From NORP110 sp051251595 (GTDB lineage: Bacteria; Pseudomonadota; Alphaproteobacteria; Rhodobacterales; Rhodobacteraceae): a DNA stretch of 64,000 bases. The stretch covers positions 166,393-230,392 of the forward strand of contig JBPOFA010000006.1 of assembly GCA_051251595.1 (NCBI GenBank). The letters run 5' to 3'. This document shows positions 1-8,852 of this stretch, piece by piece. A program made the position numbers and the translations under genes. The notes under the pieces are model-generated. The model searched no databases and had not been told where the DNA came from. It was given only the letters and a program-made list of their open reading frames with translations. Positions within the stretch are counted from its first letter, which is position 1. Each line of letters starts with the position of its first letter.

Positions 1-402
1 TGGGCCGTGCTGCCCGATGAAATCCTGAGCGACCCTGTTCTAGAGGCACGGGCACGTGAGTTGTCCAAAGAGCTGCGCTGTCTGGTGTGCCGGAACGAAA
101 CGATCGATGATTCCCACGCGGATCTGGCCCGTGACCTGCGCCTTCTGGTGAGAGAGCGTCTGGTCGCCGGGGATACGAATGAACAGGCGTTGGACTATAT
201 CGTGGATCGTTATGGCGAATATGTTTTGCTGCGACCTACGGATACCGGCTCTAATCTGATCCTGTGGATTGCTGGCCCGCTCATGCTGTTGGGAGGCTTG
301 GGGATCAGTGCCATCTATCTGAACGGACGTCAGAAAAAACTGCCCCCCGTCGGGTTAAGCGACGAAGAAGAAGAACGGCTGCGGGAAATTCTGAAAGACT
401 GA
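1..402 (+). CDS. ccmH: Cytochrome c-type biogenesis protein CcmH (5' end cut by window)
   Basis: CcmH is the thiol-oxidoreductase partner of the cytochrome c maturation (System I) haem lyase; it is anchored in the inner membrane and reduces apocytochrome CXXC motifs in the periplasm. The visible protein has the family hallmark LRCLVCRN, with cysteines near residues 25 and 28 counted from the GTG at base 7, then a helical ADLARDLR segment, and a C-terminal transmembrane helix near residues 84-106. The frame is open to base 1 and the signal peptide is missing, so the true start lies upstream of the window. An enoyl-CoA hydratase gene follows on the same strand after 69 bases. Confidence 0.93.
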   Translation, partial: WAVLPDEILSDPVLEARARELSKELRCLVCRNETIDDSHADLARDLRLLVRERLVAGDTNEQALDYIVDRYGEYVLLRPTDTGSNLILWIAGPLMLLGGLGISAIYLNGRQKKLPPVGLSDEEEERLREILKD

Positions 403-471
403 CGATATATTGCCAATCCTCGTTGGTGCAAGTTACCCCAATCAAACGAGGTCATTCGAAAGCGAGCGGAC

Positions 472-1248
472 ATGGAATATCAAACATTAAAACTGTCCCA
501 AAGGGAAAATCTGGCGGTTATTACCTTGAACCGTCCAGAGGTTAAGAATGCGTTGAATGTGCAAATGCGCGCTGAATTGTTGCATGCCGTGAAATCGGCG
601 CAAAAAACCGCGCGTGCTTTGGTGATCACCGGCCAGGGTGAGACGTTTTGTTCTGGGCAGGATCTGGGTGATGCGGCAAGTGCGGGAAGTCTGGATCTGG
701 AACGCACGTTGCGGGATGAATATGAACCCTTGCTGTCTGCGATCTACGATTGCCCCATTCCAACCTTGGCGGCGGTGAATGGTGCCGCGGCCGGGGCCGG
801 GGCCAATCTGGCTTTGGCTTGCGACGTGGTGATCGCGGCGCAAAGCGCTGTGTTCCTGCAAGCCTATACGCGGATCGGATTGATGCCGGATGCCGGGGGC
901 ACCTATTGGTTGCCACGCCAGATCGGTATGGCCAAAGCCATGGGGGCAGCGCTGTTCGCAGAGAATATCACCGCGCAGCAGGCCTCTGACTGGGGGATGA
1001 TCTGGGAAGCGGTGGCCGATGCGGATTTCAATACCCATTGGCAGGCACGCGCTACGCATTTGGCCAACGGCCCTTCAGCGGCTTTTGGCGCGATAAAACA
1101 GGCCATGCGGGGCAGCCTGGACAATGATCTGGCCGCGCAGCTGCGGCTAGAGGCAAAACTGCAAGGCGACTGTGGCAAGACACGCGATTTCAAAGAGGGC
1201 ATCTTGGCCTTCGTCGAAAAACGCCCGGCGCGCTTTGAGGGGCGGTAG
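472..1248 (+). CDS. Enoyl-CoA hydratase/isomerase (crotonase family)
   Basis: A 258-residue crotonase-fold protein that probably hydrates or isomerises enoyl-CoA thioesters in fatty-acid or phenylacetate-type catabolism in the cytoplasm. The N-terminal ITLNRPEVKNALN motif, the CSGQDLGD oxyanion-hole segment near residues 60-67, the glycine/alanine-rich NGAAAGAGANLALACD stretch near residue 100, and the MPDAGGTYWLP segment near 140 are typical of the PaaG/EchA group. Length matches the family. The ATG at 472 gives the normal crotonase N-terminus. The exact acyl-CoA substrate cannot be told from sequence. Confidence 0.9.
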   Translation: MEYQTLKLSQRENLAVITLNRPEVKNALNVQMRAELLHAVKSAQKTARALVITGQGETFCSGQDLGDAASAGSLDLERTLRDEYEPLLSAIYDCPIPTLAAVNGAAAGAGANLALACDVVIAAQSAVFLQAYTRIGLMPDAGGTYWLPRQIGMAKAMGAALFAENITAQQASDWGMIWEAVADADFNTHWQARATHLANGPSAAFGAIKQAMRGSLDNDLAAQLRLEAKLQGDCGKTRDFKEGILAFVEKRPARFEGR

Positions 1249-1284
1249 AAGGCGAAGTCTGAATACTGGCTGAAAATTTGGATC

Positions 1285-1323
1285 TTTTGGGGGCCGCAGC
1301 GTAGGTCTGCGCCCCCCCCAAAA
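1285..1323. repeat. Intergenic inverted repeat (stem-loop)
   Basis: A T4G5 run (1285-1293) can pair with the C-run/A-run at 1312-1323, and inside it CGCAG (1295-1299) pairs with CTGCG (1307-1311). It lies between the hydratase stop and the Crp-remnant stop, which are convergent. Neither strand has a clean U-run directly after the stem, so a canonical terminator is not certain. The rest of 1249-1404 shows nothing recognisable. Confidence 0.4.
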
Positions 1324-1404
1324 AAAAGGCGGCCAATGTGAATTTGGGATGTTCCGTTCTTATTGATAACGGCCCGTTTCACAAACTGAAGCCACTTCAT
1401 CTGA

Positions 1405-1800
1405 CTAGCGGTATTGCCGCGAAGCAATCTCTAGTCGTTTGCTCTCCAGAACGAGAATTTTGTTATAGCCCGTTTCGATGATATTGGCCTCTGCCAGTGA
1501 TTTGAGCGCGCGTCGCACGTTGCTGTGGGACATGCCCAGCAAAGCAATCAGATCAGTTTGGCGAATTTCAATCTCTGGTGTCGTGACCGAAAGCCTCAAA
1601 AGCAGCCGGGCCAGGCGCGCTTCGGCCGTGAGCGTGTGCGTTTCACAAAGAACGGTCATCAATCCAAGAACCTGCCGAAGACTTAGCGCATGGAATTCTG
1701 GCCAGTATTTCGGCTGATCAGACACGAGTTGGCGCAGCGCCTGGCGCGACAAAATAGATTTTGCAGTCGGTTGCGGCGATCAGGTTAAACGGTCGGGGCA
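1405..1800 (-). pseudogene. Truncated and frameshifted Crp/Fnr-family regulator
   Basis: Only the C-terminal DNA-binding half of a Crp/Fnr regulator remains. The frame from 1752 (TTG) to 1405 encodes a winged helix-turn-helix: a TAEARLARLLLRLS helix, then TDLIALLGMSHSNVRRALKSL, the recognition-helix pattern of the family. Upstream, in the next frame, bases 1800-1753 encode MPRPFNLIAATDCKIYF, which matches the end of a cyclic-nucleotide-binding domain; loss of one T in the TTTT run near 1753-1756 would explain the frame change. The remaining roughly 120 N-terminal residues are absent, and the homology stops where the sulfatase frame begins. I infer a deletion/recombination scar; the fragment may still be translated but cannot be a normal sensor. 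Confidence 0.7.
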
Positions 1801-1807
1801 TGTCTGG

Positions 1808-4012
1808 TTGCAAACACCCGTGCCCCAGCCAATTTCCGCGCCGGAGGGGGCGCCTAATATTGTCCTGATCCTGATTGACGATTTGGGGTTTGGCCAGCCG
1901 GGCACGTTTGGCGGTCCGGTGCCAACACCAGAAATGGACGCTTTGGCGCAAGATGGGTTGCGGTTTACGCGGATGCACACAACGGCTGTTTGCTCGCCGA
2001 CACGGGCAGCGTTGTTAACTGGTCGCAATCACCACCAGGTTGGCTTTGGATCGCTTGCAGAGTTGGCCTCAGGGTATCCGGGGTACAATAGTATTTGGCC
2101 ACAAGAAACGGCCAGCATCGCCGAAATCCTAAAAGCCAATGGCTATTCCACGTCGGCCTTTGGGAAATGGCACAACACTCCGAGTTGGGAAACGACGCCG
2201 ATTGGGCCGTTTGAGCGGTGGCCAAATGGTCTTGGGTTTGAATATTGGTACGGTTTCCACGGTGGAGAGACCAGCCAATGGGAACCACGTTTGTTCCGCA
2301 ATACAGTTCCGATTGAACCTTCCTCTTTGCCAAAAGATGGGTACAATCTGAATGTCGATCTTGTCGATCAGGCCGTCGATTGGATCAACCAGCATGAGTC
2401 ATTCGCCCCGGACAAGCCGTATTTCATGTATTTTGCACCGGGCGCTGTGCATGCGCCACTGCATGTCGGGCCAGAGTGGGCCGACAAGTTCAAGGGGCAA
2501 TTTGATCAGGGATGGGATGCAGTTCGCGAAGAAACACTGGAACGGCAAATCGCGGCGGGCGTGGTTCCCGAAGGGACAAACCTGACGCCTCGGCCTGACG
2601 GAATTGAGGCTTGGGATGATCTCGATGACGATGCACGTCGGCTACTTGCGCGTCATCAGGAAGTGTTTGCGGGCTTTGTCGCCCAGACCGACCATGAAAT
2701 CGGACGCCTTCTTGATGTCGTTCATTCTTTGCCGGATGCGGATAATACGCTGGTCATCTTGATCGCGGGGGATAACGGTCCAAGCGCAGAGGGGACGTTC
2801 ACCGGCACGATGAACAACACGATGACGTTGAATGGAATTCCTGACACCGTCGAAGGCCAATTGCCCCTGATCGACAAGATCGGCGCGCCGGGGCATGACA
2901 ACCATTACCCTGTGGGCTGGGCCTGGGCGGGATCGGCCCCCTTCCAATGGATGAAACGCGTCCCATCGCATTTTGGTGGCACTCGCAACGGGATGGTCAT
3001 TTCATGGCCCGGACATATTAATTCAAAGGGAGAAATCCGGACCCAGTTTCATCACGTGATCGATGTCGCACCGACCCTGCTAGAGGCGGCCGGCATTAAA
3101 GAACCCAATGAAGTCAACGGGACAACACAGGTCCCAATGGCCGGAACAAGCATGGTTTACAGCTTTGATGATGCTGATGCGCCGGGAACCCGCGACACCC
3201 AGTATTTCGAAACTGGCGGGCACCGCGCGATTTATCATGACGGCTGGGTTGCTGCGTCGTTTCATGGGGCACCTTGGGTCCTGACGGGGTCTATCTGCTT
3301 TGATGACGCAGAGTGGACGCTTTACAATATTGAAAAGGATTTTAGTGAATCCACCAATGTTGCGGCTGAAAACCCCGAGAAGTTAAAAGAACTTATCGCG
3401 CTCTTTGATGAAGAAGCGGCCAAGTACAATGTCTTCCCGCTTGATGATCGGTTTACCGAACGCGCCGCGGACCCAGAGAAGCCCTCGTTTAATAAGGGCA
3501 AGAAGCGGTTCGAATATAAACAGGGAACAACCCGCATTCCCGATAGCGCTGCGCCGCCGGTCAATCTGCGGTCGCATCAGATCACCGCTGAAATTGTCAT
3601 TCCCGAAGGGGGCAGCGAGGGTGTGATCATTGCGGCTGGTGGTTCAACAGCCGGATACACCTTGTATCTTGAGGACAGTATCCCTGTTTATGAGTATAAT
3701 TTCTTCGGGCTCAAACGCTATCGTCTGGCTGGCACCGAAGCCTTGGCTGCGGGGGCGCACACAATCGTTTTCGATTACCAACAACAGCCCTTTGAGGGGA
3801 ACGATATTGTCGGCGGGACTGCGACACTTAGTGTTGATGGTGCAGAAGTCGCAAACGGCATCTTTGATAAGGTCGTGCTGCTTGCATTTTCCACGACAGA
3901 GACGACGGATATCGGTGTCGATCTTGGTGCGACGGTTTCGCCGGAATATGAAGAAAGAGCACCTTTTGCGTTCTCCGGCAAAATCGACAGTGTCGTCGTC
4001 AATATAGAGTAG
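1808..4012 (+). CDS. Arylsulfatase (sulfatase family), N-terminus truncated
   Basis: A 734-residue type I sulfatase that hydrolyses sulfate esters. The formylglycine motif CSPTRAALLTGR, whose cysteine is matured by a formylglycine-generating enzyme, is near residue 58. Metal ligands are visible in LILIDDLGFG near residues 21-30, and FGKWH near 118-122 is also typical. A C-terminal beta-rich domain follows from about residue 560. Relatives usually carry a signal peptide and a linker before the SAPEGAPN motif; here the motif is about residue 10 and the only upstream start is a TTG without an evident ribosome-binding site. The 5' end abuts the broken Crp gene, so export and expression may be lost. 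Natural substrate unknown. Confidence 0.85.
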   Translation: MQTPVPQPISAPEGAPNIVLILIDDLGFGQPGTFGGPVPTPEMDALAQDGLRFTRMHTTAVCSPTRAALLTGRNHHQVGFGSLAELASGYPGYNSIWPQETASIAEILKANGYSTSAFGKWHNTPSWETTPIGPFERWPNGLGFEYWYGFHGGETSQWEPRLFRNTVPIEPSSLPKDGYNLNVDLVDQAVDWINQHESFAPDKPYFMYFAPGAVHAPLHVGPEWADKFKGQFDQGWDAVREETLERQIAAGVVPEGTNLTPRPDGIEAWDDLDDDARRLLARHQEVFAGFVAQTDHEIGRLLDVVHSLPDADNTLVILIAGDNGPSAEGTFTGTMNNTMTLNGIPDTVEGQLPLIDKIGAPGHDNHYPVGWAWAGSAPFQWMKRVPSHFGGTRNGMVISWPGHINSKGEIRTQFHHVIDVAPTLLEAAGIKEPNEVNGTTQVPMAGTSMVYSFDDADAPGTRDTQYFETGGHRAIYHDGWVAASFHGAPWVLTGSICFDDAEWTLYNIEKDFSESTNVAAENPEKLKELIALFDEEAAKYNVFPLDDRFTERAADPEKPSFNKGKKRFEYKQGTTRIPDSAAPPVNLRSHQITAEIVIPEGGSEGVIIAAGGSTAGYTLYLEDSIPVYEYNFFGLKRYRLAGTEALAAGAHTIVFDYQQQPFEGNDIVGGTATLSVDGAEVANGIFDKVVLLAFSTTETTDIGVDLGATVSPEYEERAPFAFSGKIDSVVVNIE

Positions 4013-4048
4013 AGCTCTCTGCTGCCAGCGCCCTATCGCTTTCATAGC

Positions 4049-4084
4049 GCAAAGGCGGCGTTCGACGTCGGACACCGCCTTTGC
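4049..4084 (+). terminator. Stem-loop downstream of sulfatase gene
   Basis: GCAAAGGCGG (4049-4058) pairs perfectly with CCGCCTTTGC (4075-4084) around a 16-base loop, 37 bases after the sulfatase stop. The following CACCCTTTCC is only weakly T-rich, so it is a plausible but not classic rho-independent terminator. Confidence 0.5.
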
Positions 4085-4164
4085 ACCCTTTCCAAAACGA
4101 GCATTTGTTGCGCGGGTCGCAATCCTATATAATTGACAATGCTGCAGCTTCGATCAGGGGAAAT

Positions 4165-4560
4165 ATGATCAGTCCCAAATTATTTTCAGGTCGTAAGCTG
4201 CTCGATTTTCTCCACCTCAGAGACAAGATTTTACTGCCTGTGGCCCTCTTATTGGGCTTCGCTGCCGGTGGCGTGGTGCTATTCTTGTTCTACAGTTGGG
4301 TTAACAACTACACCCGCATCGGGTATTTCCGTGCCCAAGTCATTTCATCGATGATGGTCCAAACTGATACAGCCCCGCCAAGAATGCGCCTTTTCATTGC
4401 CCTGCAAAGTGGTCAAAAACTTGAAGCTACCGCGCGAAATAGTCAGCTATTTGCCACGAAGGGCGATGTCGTTTGCGTTGAAGTGAAGCAGCGTTCCGGA
4501 AGTGGACAAAGGCACGGTTTTGTTGTGCCAGAGGCCAGATGCGCAGAACGTCCCGAATGA
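4165..4560 (+). CDS. Hypothetical small membrane protein
   Basis: A 131-residue protein with no family that I recognise. The ATG at 4165 is preceded by an AGGGGA ribosome-binding site, which favours it over the in-frame ATG at 4081. One clear transmembrane helix (LLPVALLLGFAAGGVVLFLF, about residues 24-44) is followed by an 80-residue soluble part. The frame's last 40 codons overlap an opposite-strand open frame that also looks protein-like (4427-4777), so the 3' part may be eroded or extended by chance. It sits alone between the sulfatase and the DUF1254 gene. Confidence 0.5.
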   Translation: MISPKLFSGRKLLDFLHLRDKILLPVALLLGFAAGGVVLFLFYSWVNNYTRIGYFRAQVISSMMVQTDTAPPRMRLFIALQSGQKLEATARNSQLFATKGDVVCVEVKQRSGSGQRHGFVVPEARCAERPE

Positions 4561-4777
4561 CGCCCTCACAGCTTGCCAAATAGATGGCGGTTGCACTTTC
4601 AGACGTTTCAAAGGGCGGTCGGGCGAATTCTGCAGTGCCCCGGTGCAGAACTCGCGCCAGCGGCGGCATATGCACGGCGTAGCGCCATATCTCTGAGTTC
4701 AGCCCCACAAAATCGGGGATGCCCGCAAGAAGCGTGGCAGCAACGCCTGCGCGTGTTCGGACATGACATTAGGTCAA
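4427..4777 (-). pseudogene. Possible decayed coding frame, family unknown
   Basis: On the minus strand an open frame lacking a good start reads through protein-like segments such as GVAATLLAGIPDFVGLNSE and EGVIRDVLRIWPLAQQ, with acceptable codon usage. It begins after a TAA near 4780, has no ATG until well inside, and overlaps the 3' part of the neighbouring plus-strand gene. I cannot assign a family. It could be a remnant of a larger gene or a chance open frame. Confidence 0.22.
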
Positions 4778-4827
4778 GATTGGATATCATGCCAATGTCT
4801 GATCATTAAACACAGGAGTTTTGGGAC

Positions 4828-5880
4828 ATGACACATCATATTGCTAAGAACTTGGGCGCGCTCTTGCTTGCCGGATTCGCCGCCACACCGCTTTATGCAG
4901 AGGGCATTCAGGATGGCTTTGTCGCCGAGGAGGTCATGGTCACGCCCGAAAACTTCAAGACCGCGGCCACGCATTGGGAATTTACGAAATACCTTCCGAA
5001 AACCGGTGGCGTAAACCAATTCGGTCATATCAGGGTCCCATACCCGACTGACGCAAAAGTAACCGTTCGACCTAATCGCGATACACTTTACAGCATCGCC
5101 ATTATTGACATCTCTGAGGGGGCAACCCTGAGTGTGCCAGAGATGGGTGACCGATATGTATCGGCAATGGTCGTGAATGAAGACCATTATGTGAACAAGG
5201 TCTATCTGGGCGGCGGAGAGTTTCCGCTGACCAAAGAGCTTTTTGATACCGACTACGTCATCCTTGCTATTCGTACATTGGTAGATTCTTCGGACCCCGA
5301 GGATGTCGCGACGGTTAATGCATTGCAGGACCAGTACAAAATTACTGCGAACTCTGCCAAGCCGTTCATCGTGCCCAACTACAACCGCGACAGTTTCAAA
5401 GAGGTGCTGGAACTGGGATTAGAGGTCGGCCGCTATCTCCCCGATGCGCGCGCCACGTTCGGCTCAAAAGACCAAGTCGACAGCCTGCGCCATTTTGCCG
5501 GAACGGCCTATGGTTGGGGGGGATTGCCAGAGGATCAGGCCTTTTATCTGAACATTGAACCCGGCCTGCCCGTCGGTGAATACAAGATTGAGGTGCCTGC
5601 AGAGGTCCCCGTCGGCCAGTTCTGGTCCGTGACGGTCTACGACGCAGAGGGCTTTTTTGCCGTGAATGACCTCAACAGCTATTCGATCAACAGCATCACC
5701 GGTGACCGGAATGATGACGGCACCATGACCGTTCATCTGGGCGGATGTGAGGATGGGCGTGTGAATTGCGTTCCGATCGTTGAGGGCTGGAATTACATCG
5801 TCCGCCAGTATGAGCCTGGCGCGGCTATTCTGGACGGAAGCTGGACTTTCCCTGAGGTCGTGCCTGTCTCGGCCAACTAA
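4828..5880 (+). CDS. Exported DUF1254/DUF1214 domain protein
   Basis: A 350-residue secreted protein. A signal peptide (residues 1-24, cleavage after LYA) leads into a DUF1254 domain (about 40-160, with the RPNRDTLYSIAIIDISEG motif) and a DUF1214 domain (about 220-345, with VGQFWSVTVYDAEGFF and GWNYIVRQYEPG). AGGAG upstream of the ATG at 4828 supports the start. The two domains commonly occur together in periplasmic proteins of proteobacteria; no enzymatic role is established that I can name. The gene stands alone and converges on gltA with a strong terminator between. Confidence 0.88.
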   Translation: MTHHIAKNLGALLLAGFAATPLYAEGIQDGFVAEEVMVTPENFKTAATHWEFTKYLPKTGGVNQFGHIRVPYPTDAKVTVRPNRDTLYSIAIIDISEGATLSVPEMGDRYVSAMVVNEDHYVNKVYLGGGEFPLTKELFDTDYVILAIRTLVDSSDPEDVATVNALQDQYKITANSAKPFIVPNYNRDSFKEVLELGLEVGRYLPDARATFGSKDQVDSLRHFAGTAYGWGGLPEDQAFYLNIEPGLPVGEYKIEVPAEVPVGQFWSVTVYDAEGFFAVNDLNSYSINSITGDRNDDGTMTVHLGGCEDGRVNCVPIVEGWNYIVRQYEPGAAILDGSWTFPEVVPVSAN

Positions 5881-5962
5881 GCGCTGTTTGCCCGAAGGGC
5901 GTCCCCCCCAGGGCCGCCTTGCAGGCTGTTTGGCGCTTGCCCATCATCGGCACAGGAACAAA

Positions 5963-6000
5963 AAACGGGGCTGGATTTACATCCGCCCCGTTTCGTTTTT
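5963..6000. terminator. Bidirectional rho-independent terminator
   Basis: AAACGGGGC (5963-5971) pairs with GCCCCGTTT (5985-5993), extended inside by GGAT/ATCC. T-runs follow on the plus strand (5991-6000) and A-runs precede (T-runs on the minus strand), so it can terminate both the DUF1254 gene and gltA, which converge here. Confidence 0.88.
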
Positions 6001-6015
6001 CGGATCGAAGGTCGT

Positions 6016-7314
6016 TTAGCTGCGGTCTTCGACGTCGGTGTAATCGCGCTGTGTTTCGCCTGTATAAAGCTGACGCGGGCGGCCGATTTTCATCGCAGGG
6101 TCTTCGATCATTTCCTTCCACTGCGAAATCCAGCCGACTGTGCGCGACAGGGCAAAGATCGGGGTGAACATCGATGTCGGAAAGCCCATAGCCTCTAGGA
6201 TGATGCCGGAATAGAAATCCACATTCGGGAACAGCTTTTTCTCTGCGAAATACGGATCGGCCAGGGCCTGAGCTTCCAGCTCTTTGGCGACCTGAAGGAT
6301 CGGGTTGTTGTCGACGCCCAGCAGGTGCAGCACTTCATCTGCGGATTGCTTGAGCACTTTGGCCCGTGGATCAAAGTTTTTGTAGACGCGGTGGCCAAAG
6401 CCCATCAGGCGGAAAGAGTCGTTCTTGTCTTTGGCGCGTGCGATGAATTCAGGAATGCGATCGACAGTGCCGATTTCCCGCAGCATTTCCAGACAGGCCT
6501 GGTTGGCGCCGCCATGGGCTGGCCCCCAAAGACATGCTATGCCGGCGGCAATGGCTGCAAACGGGTTTGCGCCAGAGGATGAAGCCAGACGTACCGTCGA
6601 TGTAGATGCGTTTTGTTCGTGATCTGCGTGCAGGGTAAAGATCCGGTCCATCGCGCGGCTGAGGATCGGGTTCACTTCGTAGTCTTCGGCTGGGACGGCA
6701 AAACACATGCGCAGGAAGTTGGATGAATAATCCAGGTCATTGCGTGGATAAACGAAAGGCTGACCGATCGTGTATTTGAACGCCATCGCCGCGATGGTTG
6801 GCATTTTGGCGATCATACGGATGGTCGCAACTTCGCGCTGCCACGGGTCGGAAATGTCGGTGCTGTCCGGGTAAAAGGCTGACATTGCGCCAACGACCCC
6901 AACCATAACGGCCATCGGATGCGCGTCGCGGCGGAACCCACGGAAGAAATTGTGCATTTGTTCATGCACCATGGTGTGATTGGTCACCCGGTGTTCGAAA
7001 TCTTCCAGCTCTGCTGCGGTTGGCAATTCGCCGTGCAGCAGCAGATAGCACACTTCGAGGTAGTGGGATTTTTCTGCCAGCTGGTCGATTGGATAGCCAC
7101 GGTGCAACAACACGCCTTCTTCGCCATCAATATAGGTGATCGCTGATTCACAGCTGGCGGTCGAGGTATAGCCCGGGTCAAATGTGAACACATCGCCCGC
7201 AGCATATAATTTGCGGATGTCGATGACGTCTGGGCCTGCTGTTGGTGAAAAGATTGGCAGTTCCAGCTCTTTGTCAGCAAGTTTCAGCGTCGCTGTTTTA
7301 TGAGATTCGGTCAT
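6016..7314 (-). CDS. gltA: Citrate synthase
   Basis: Condenses acetyl-CoA and oxaloacetate to citrate at the entry of the TCA cycle. The 432-residue hexameric-type enzyme has catalytic histidines in GPAHGGANQACLEML and MGFGHRVYKNFDPRAK, and the active-site aspartate in PNVDFYSGI. The N-terminal beta-rich domain (KTATLKLADKELELP) is typical of the Gram-negative large type. The ATG at 7314 is chosen over an upstream in-frame codon because AAGAGG precedes it. It lies downstream of gltX on the same strand with a 59-base gap. Confidence 0.97.
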   Translation of the reverse strand: MTESHKTATLKLADKELELPIFSPTAGPDVIDIRKLYAAGDVFTFDPGYTSTASCESAITYIDGEEGVLLHRGYPIDQLAEKSHYLEVCYLLLHGELPTAAELEDFEHRVTNHTMVHEQMHNFFRGFRRDAHPMAVMVGVVGAMSAFYPDSTDISDPWQREVATIRMIAKMPTIAAMAFKYTIGQPFVYPRNDLDYSSNFLRMCFAVPAEDYEVNPILSRAMDRIFTLHADHEQNASTSTVRLASSSGANPFAAIAAGIACLWGPAHGGANQACLEMLREIGTVDRIPEFIARAKDKNDSFRLMGFGHRVYKNFDPRAKVLKQSADEVLHLLGVDNNPILQVAKELEAQALADPYFAEKKLFPNVDFYSGIILEAMGFPTSMFTPIFALSRTVGWISQWKEMIEDPAMKIGRPRQLYTGETQRDYTDVEDRS

Positions 7315-7373
7315 CTTAATCCTCTTATTGCTTGCGCCCAAATCTTGCGGGCGATTGCGCTGTGATCAGGGTC

Positions 7374-8777
7374 TTACCCCTGAACATCCTGTAGTCGCGC
7401 AAGGGTTTCTTCGCGTCCTAGGATAAGCATCATATCAAAAACACTGGGCGAAACAGTCCGCCCGGCGAGGGCCGCGCGCAGCGGCTGTGCGAGTTTGCCA
7501 AGTTTCGTATCTTTCGCTTCGGCAAAAGAAGCAACACTCTGTTCTAACGTTTCACGGGACCAGCTAACATTTTGCAGGTGCGGCGTCAATTCTTGCAGCA
7601 GCGAAATCGCCTCTGGCGTCAAGATCGCAGCAGACTTTTCGTCGGGTGTGATCGGGCGAGAGGTTAGAGTAAAGTGTGCTTTATCAATAATTTGCGGGAT
7701 TTTCTTTGAGCGATCTTTGAGGCTGTACATTGCCTTGAACAAAGCCTCGCTTTGATCGTCGCTCAGCGCGGGTTGCTGCGTGGCAGACAGAAATTCCTGG
7801 ATTTCTGCTACGAGTGCAGCATCGTCTGCGATGGCGATTTGCTGGCCGCATAGGTTTTCCAGTTTCTTGGTGTCAAACCGGGCTGGAGATTTGCCAATTC
7901 CGCCGAGGTCGAACCATTCTTTGGCCTGTGCATCGGTGAAGAACTCATCATCTCCATGGCTCCAGCCAAGGCGGGTCAGATAGTTGCGCATGCCAGCGGC
8001 GGGATAGCCCTCTACCTGGTATTCGCCGACGCCGGTTGCGCCGTGGCGCTTGGACATCTTTTTACCGTCGGGGCCGTGAATCAGCGGGATGTGCGCCCAG
8101 ACGGGCACGTCCCAGCCCATGGCGCTGTAGACCAGCATCTGGCGCGGTGTGTTGGCCAAATGGTCATCGCCACGGATCACATGTGTGACGCCCATGTCGT
8201 GATCATCCACCACAACAGCCAGCATATAGGTCGGGCTGCCGTCAGAGCGCAGGCAGATCATGTCATCCAGCTGGCTGTTTTGCCAAACGACGCGGCCCTG
8301 GACTTCGTCATTGACGACAGTTTCGCCCTCTTTCGGGGCTTTGACGCGGATCACATAGGGCGCATCGGGGTGGGTCGCCGGATCAGCATCGCGCCAAGGC
8401 GATTGAAACAGGGTTGAGCGTCCTTCGGCGCGGGCGGTTTCGCGAAAGGTCTGAATTTCTTCCTGGGTCGAGAAGCATTTATAGGCCTTGCCTGCATCCA
8501 GCATGGCCTTGGCCACTTCGACATGGCGCGGGGCGTTGTCAAACTGACTGATTGGATCGCCGTCCCAGTCCAGCCCCAGCCAATTCATCCCGTCCAGAAT
8601 CGCCTGTGTTGCCTCAGGTGTTGAGCGCGCGCGGTCGGTGTCTTCGATCCGCAAAAGGAACGTGCCGTTATGGCCGCGCGCATAGAGCCAGTTAAACAGC
8701 GCCGTGCGGGCAGAGCCGATATGCAACATCCCCGTGGGGGAAGGGGCAAAACGGGTGACGACTGGGGTAGAGGACAT
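7374..8777 (-). CDS. gltX: Glutamate--tRNA ligase
   Basis: Charges tRNA-Glu with glutamate. The 467-residue class I synthetase shows PSPTGMLHIGSARTALFNW (HIGH-like motif, near residue 20) and DGKKMSKRHG (KMSKS motif, near residue 240), followed by the alpha-helical anticodon-binding region. ATG codons at 8783 and 8777 are both close to an AAAAGG ribosome-binding site; 8777 gives the usual short N-terminus. It is divergent from comEC. Confidence 0.96.
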   Translation of the reverse strand: MSSTPVVTRFAPSPTGMLHIGSARTALFNWLYARGHNGTFLLRIEDTDRARSTPEATQAILDGMNWLGLDWDGDPISQFDNAPRHVEVAKAMLDAGKAYKCFSTQEEIQTFRETARAEGRSTLFQSPWRDADPATHPDAPYVIRVKAPKEGETVVNDEVQGRVVWQNSQLDDMICLRSDGSPTYMLAVVVDDHDMGVTHVIRGDDHLANTPRQMLVYSAMGWDVPVWAHIPLIHGPDGKKMSKRHGATGVGEYQVEGYPAAGMRNYLTRLGWSHGDDEFFTDAQAKEWFDLGGIGKSPARFDTKKLENLCGQQIAIADDAALVAEIQEFLSATQQPALSDDQSEALFKAMYSLKDRSKKIPQIIDKAHFTLTSRPITPDEKSAAILTPEAISLLQELTPHLQNVSWSRETLEQSVASFAEAKDTKLGKLAQPLRAALAGRTVSPSVFDMMLILGREETLARLQDVQG

Positions 8778-8852
8778 TGGCATTAACCTTTTGGAAACCA
8801 TGGCAGAGATAGCTTGGCGCAGGTCTAGTCAATCAGTGGGCCAAGAACAAGT

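Noticed and set aside
4081..4164. Longer start for the small membrane protein
   Set aside because: No ribosome-binding site, and it lies in the terminator stem; the 4165 ATG has AGGGGA.
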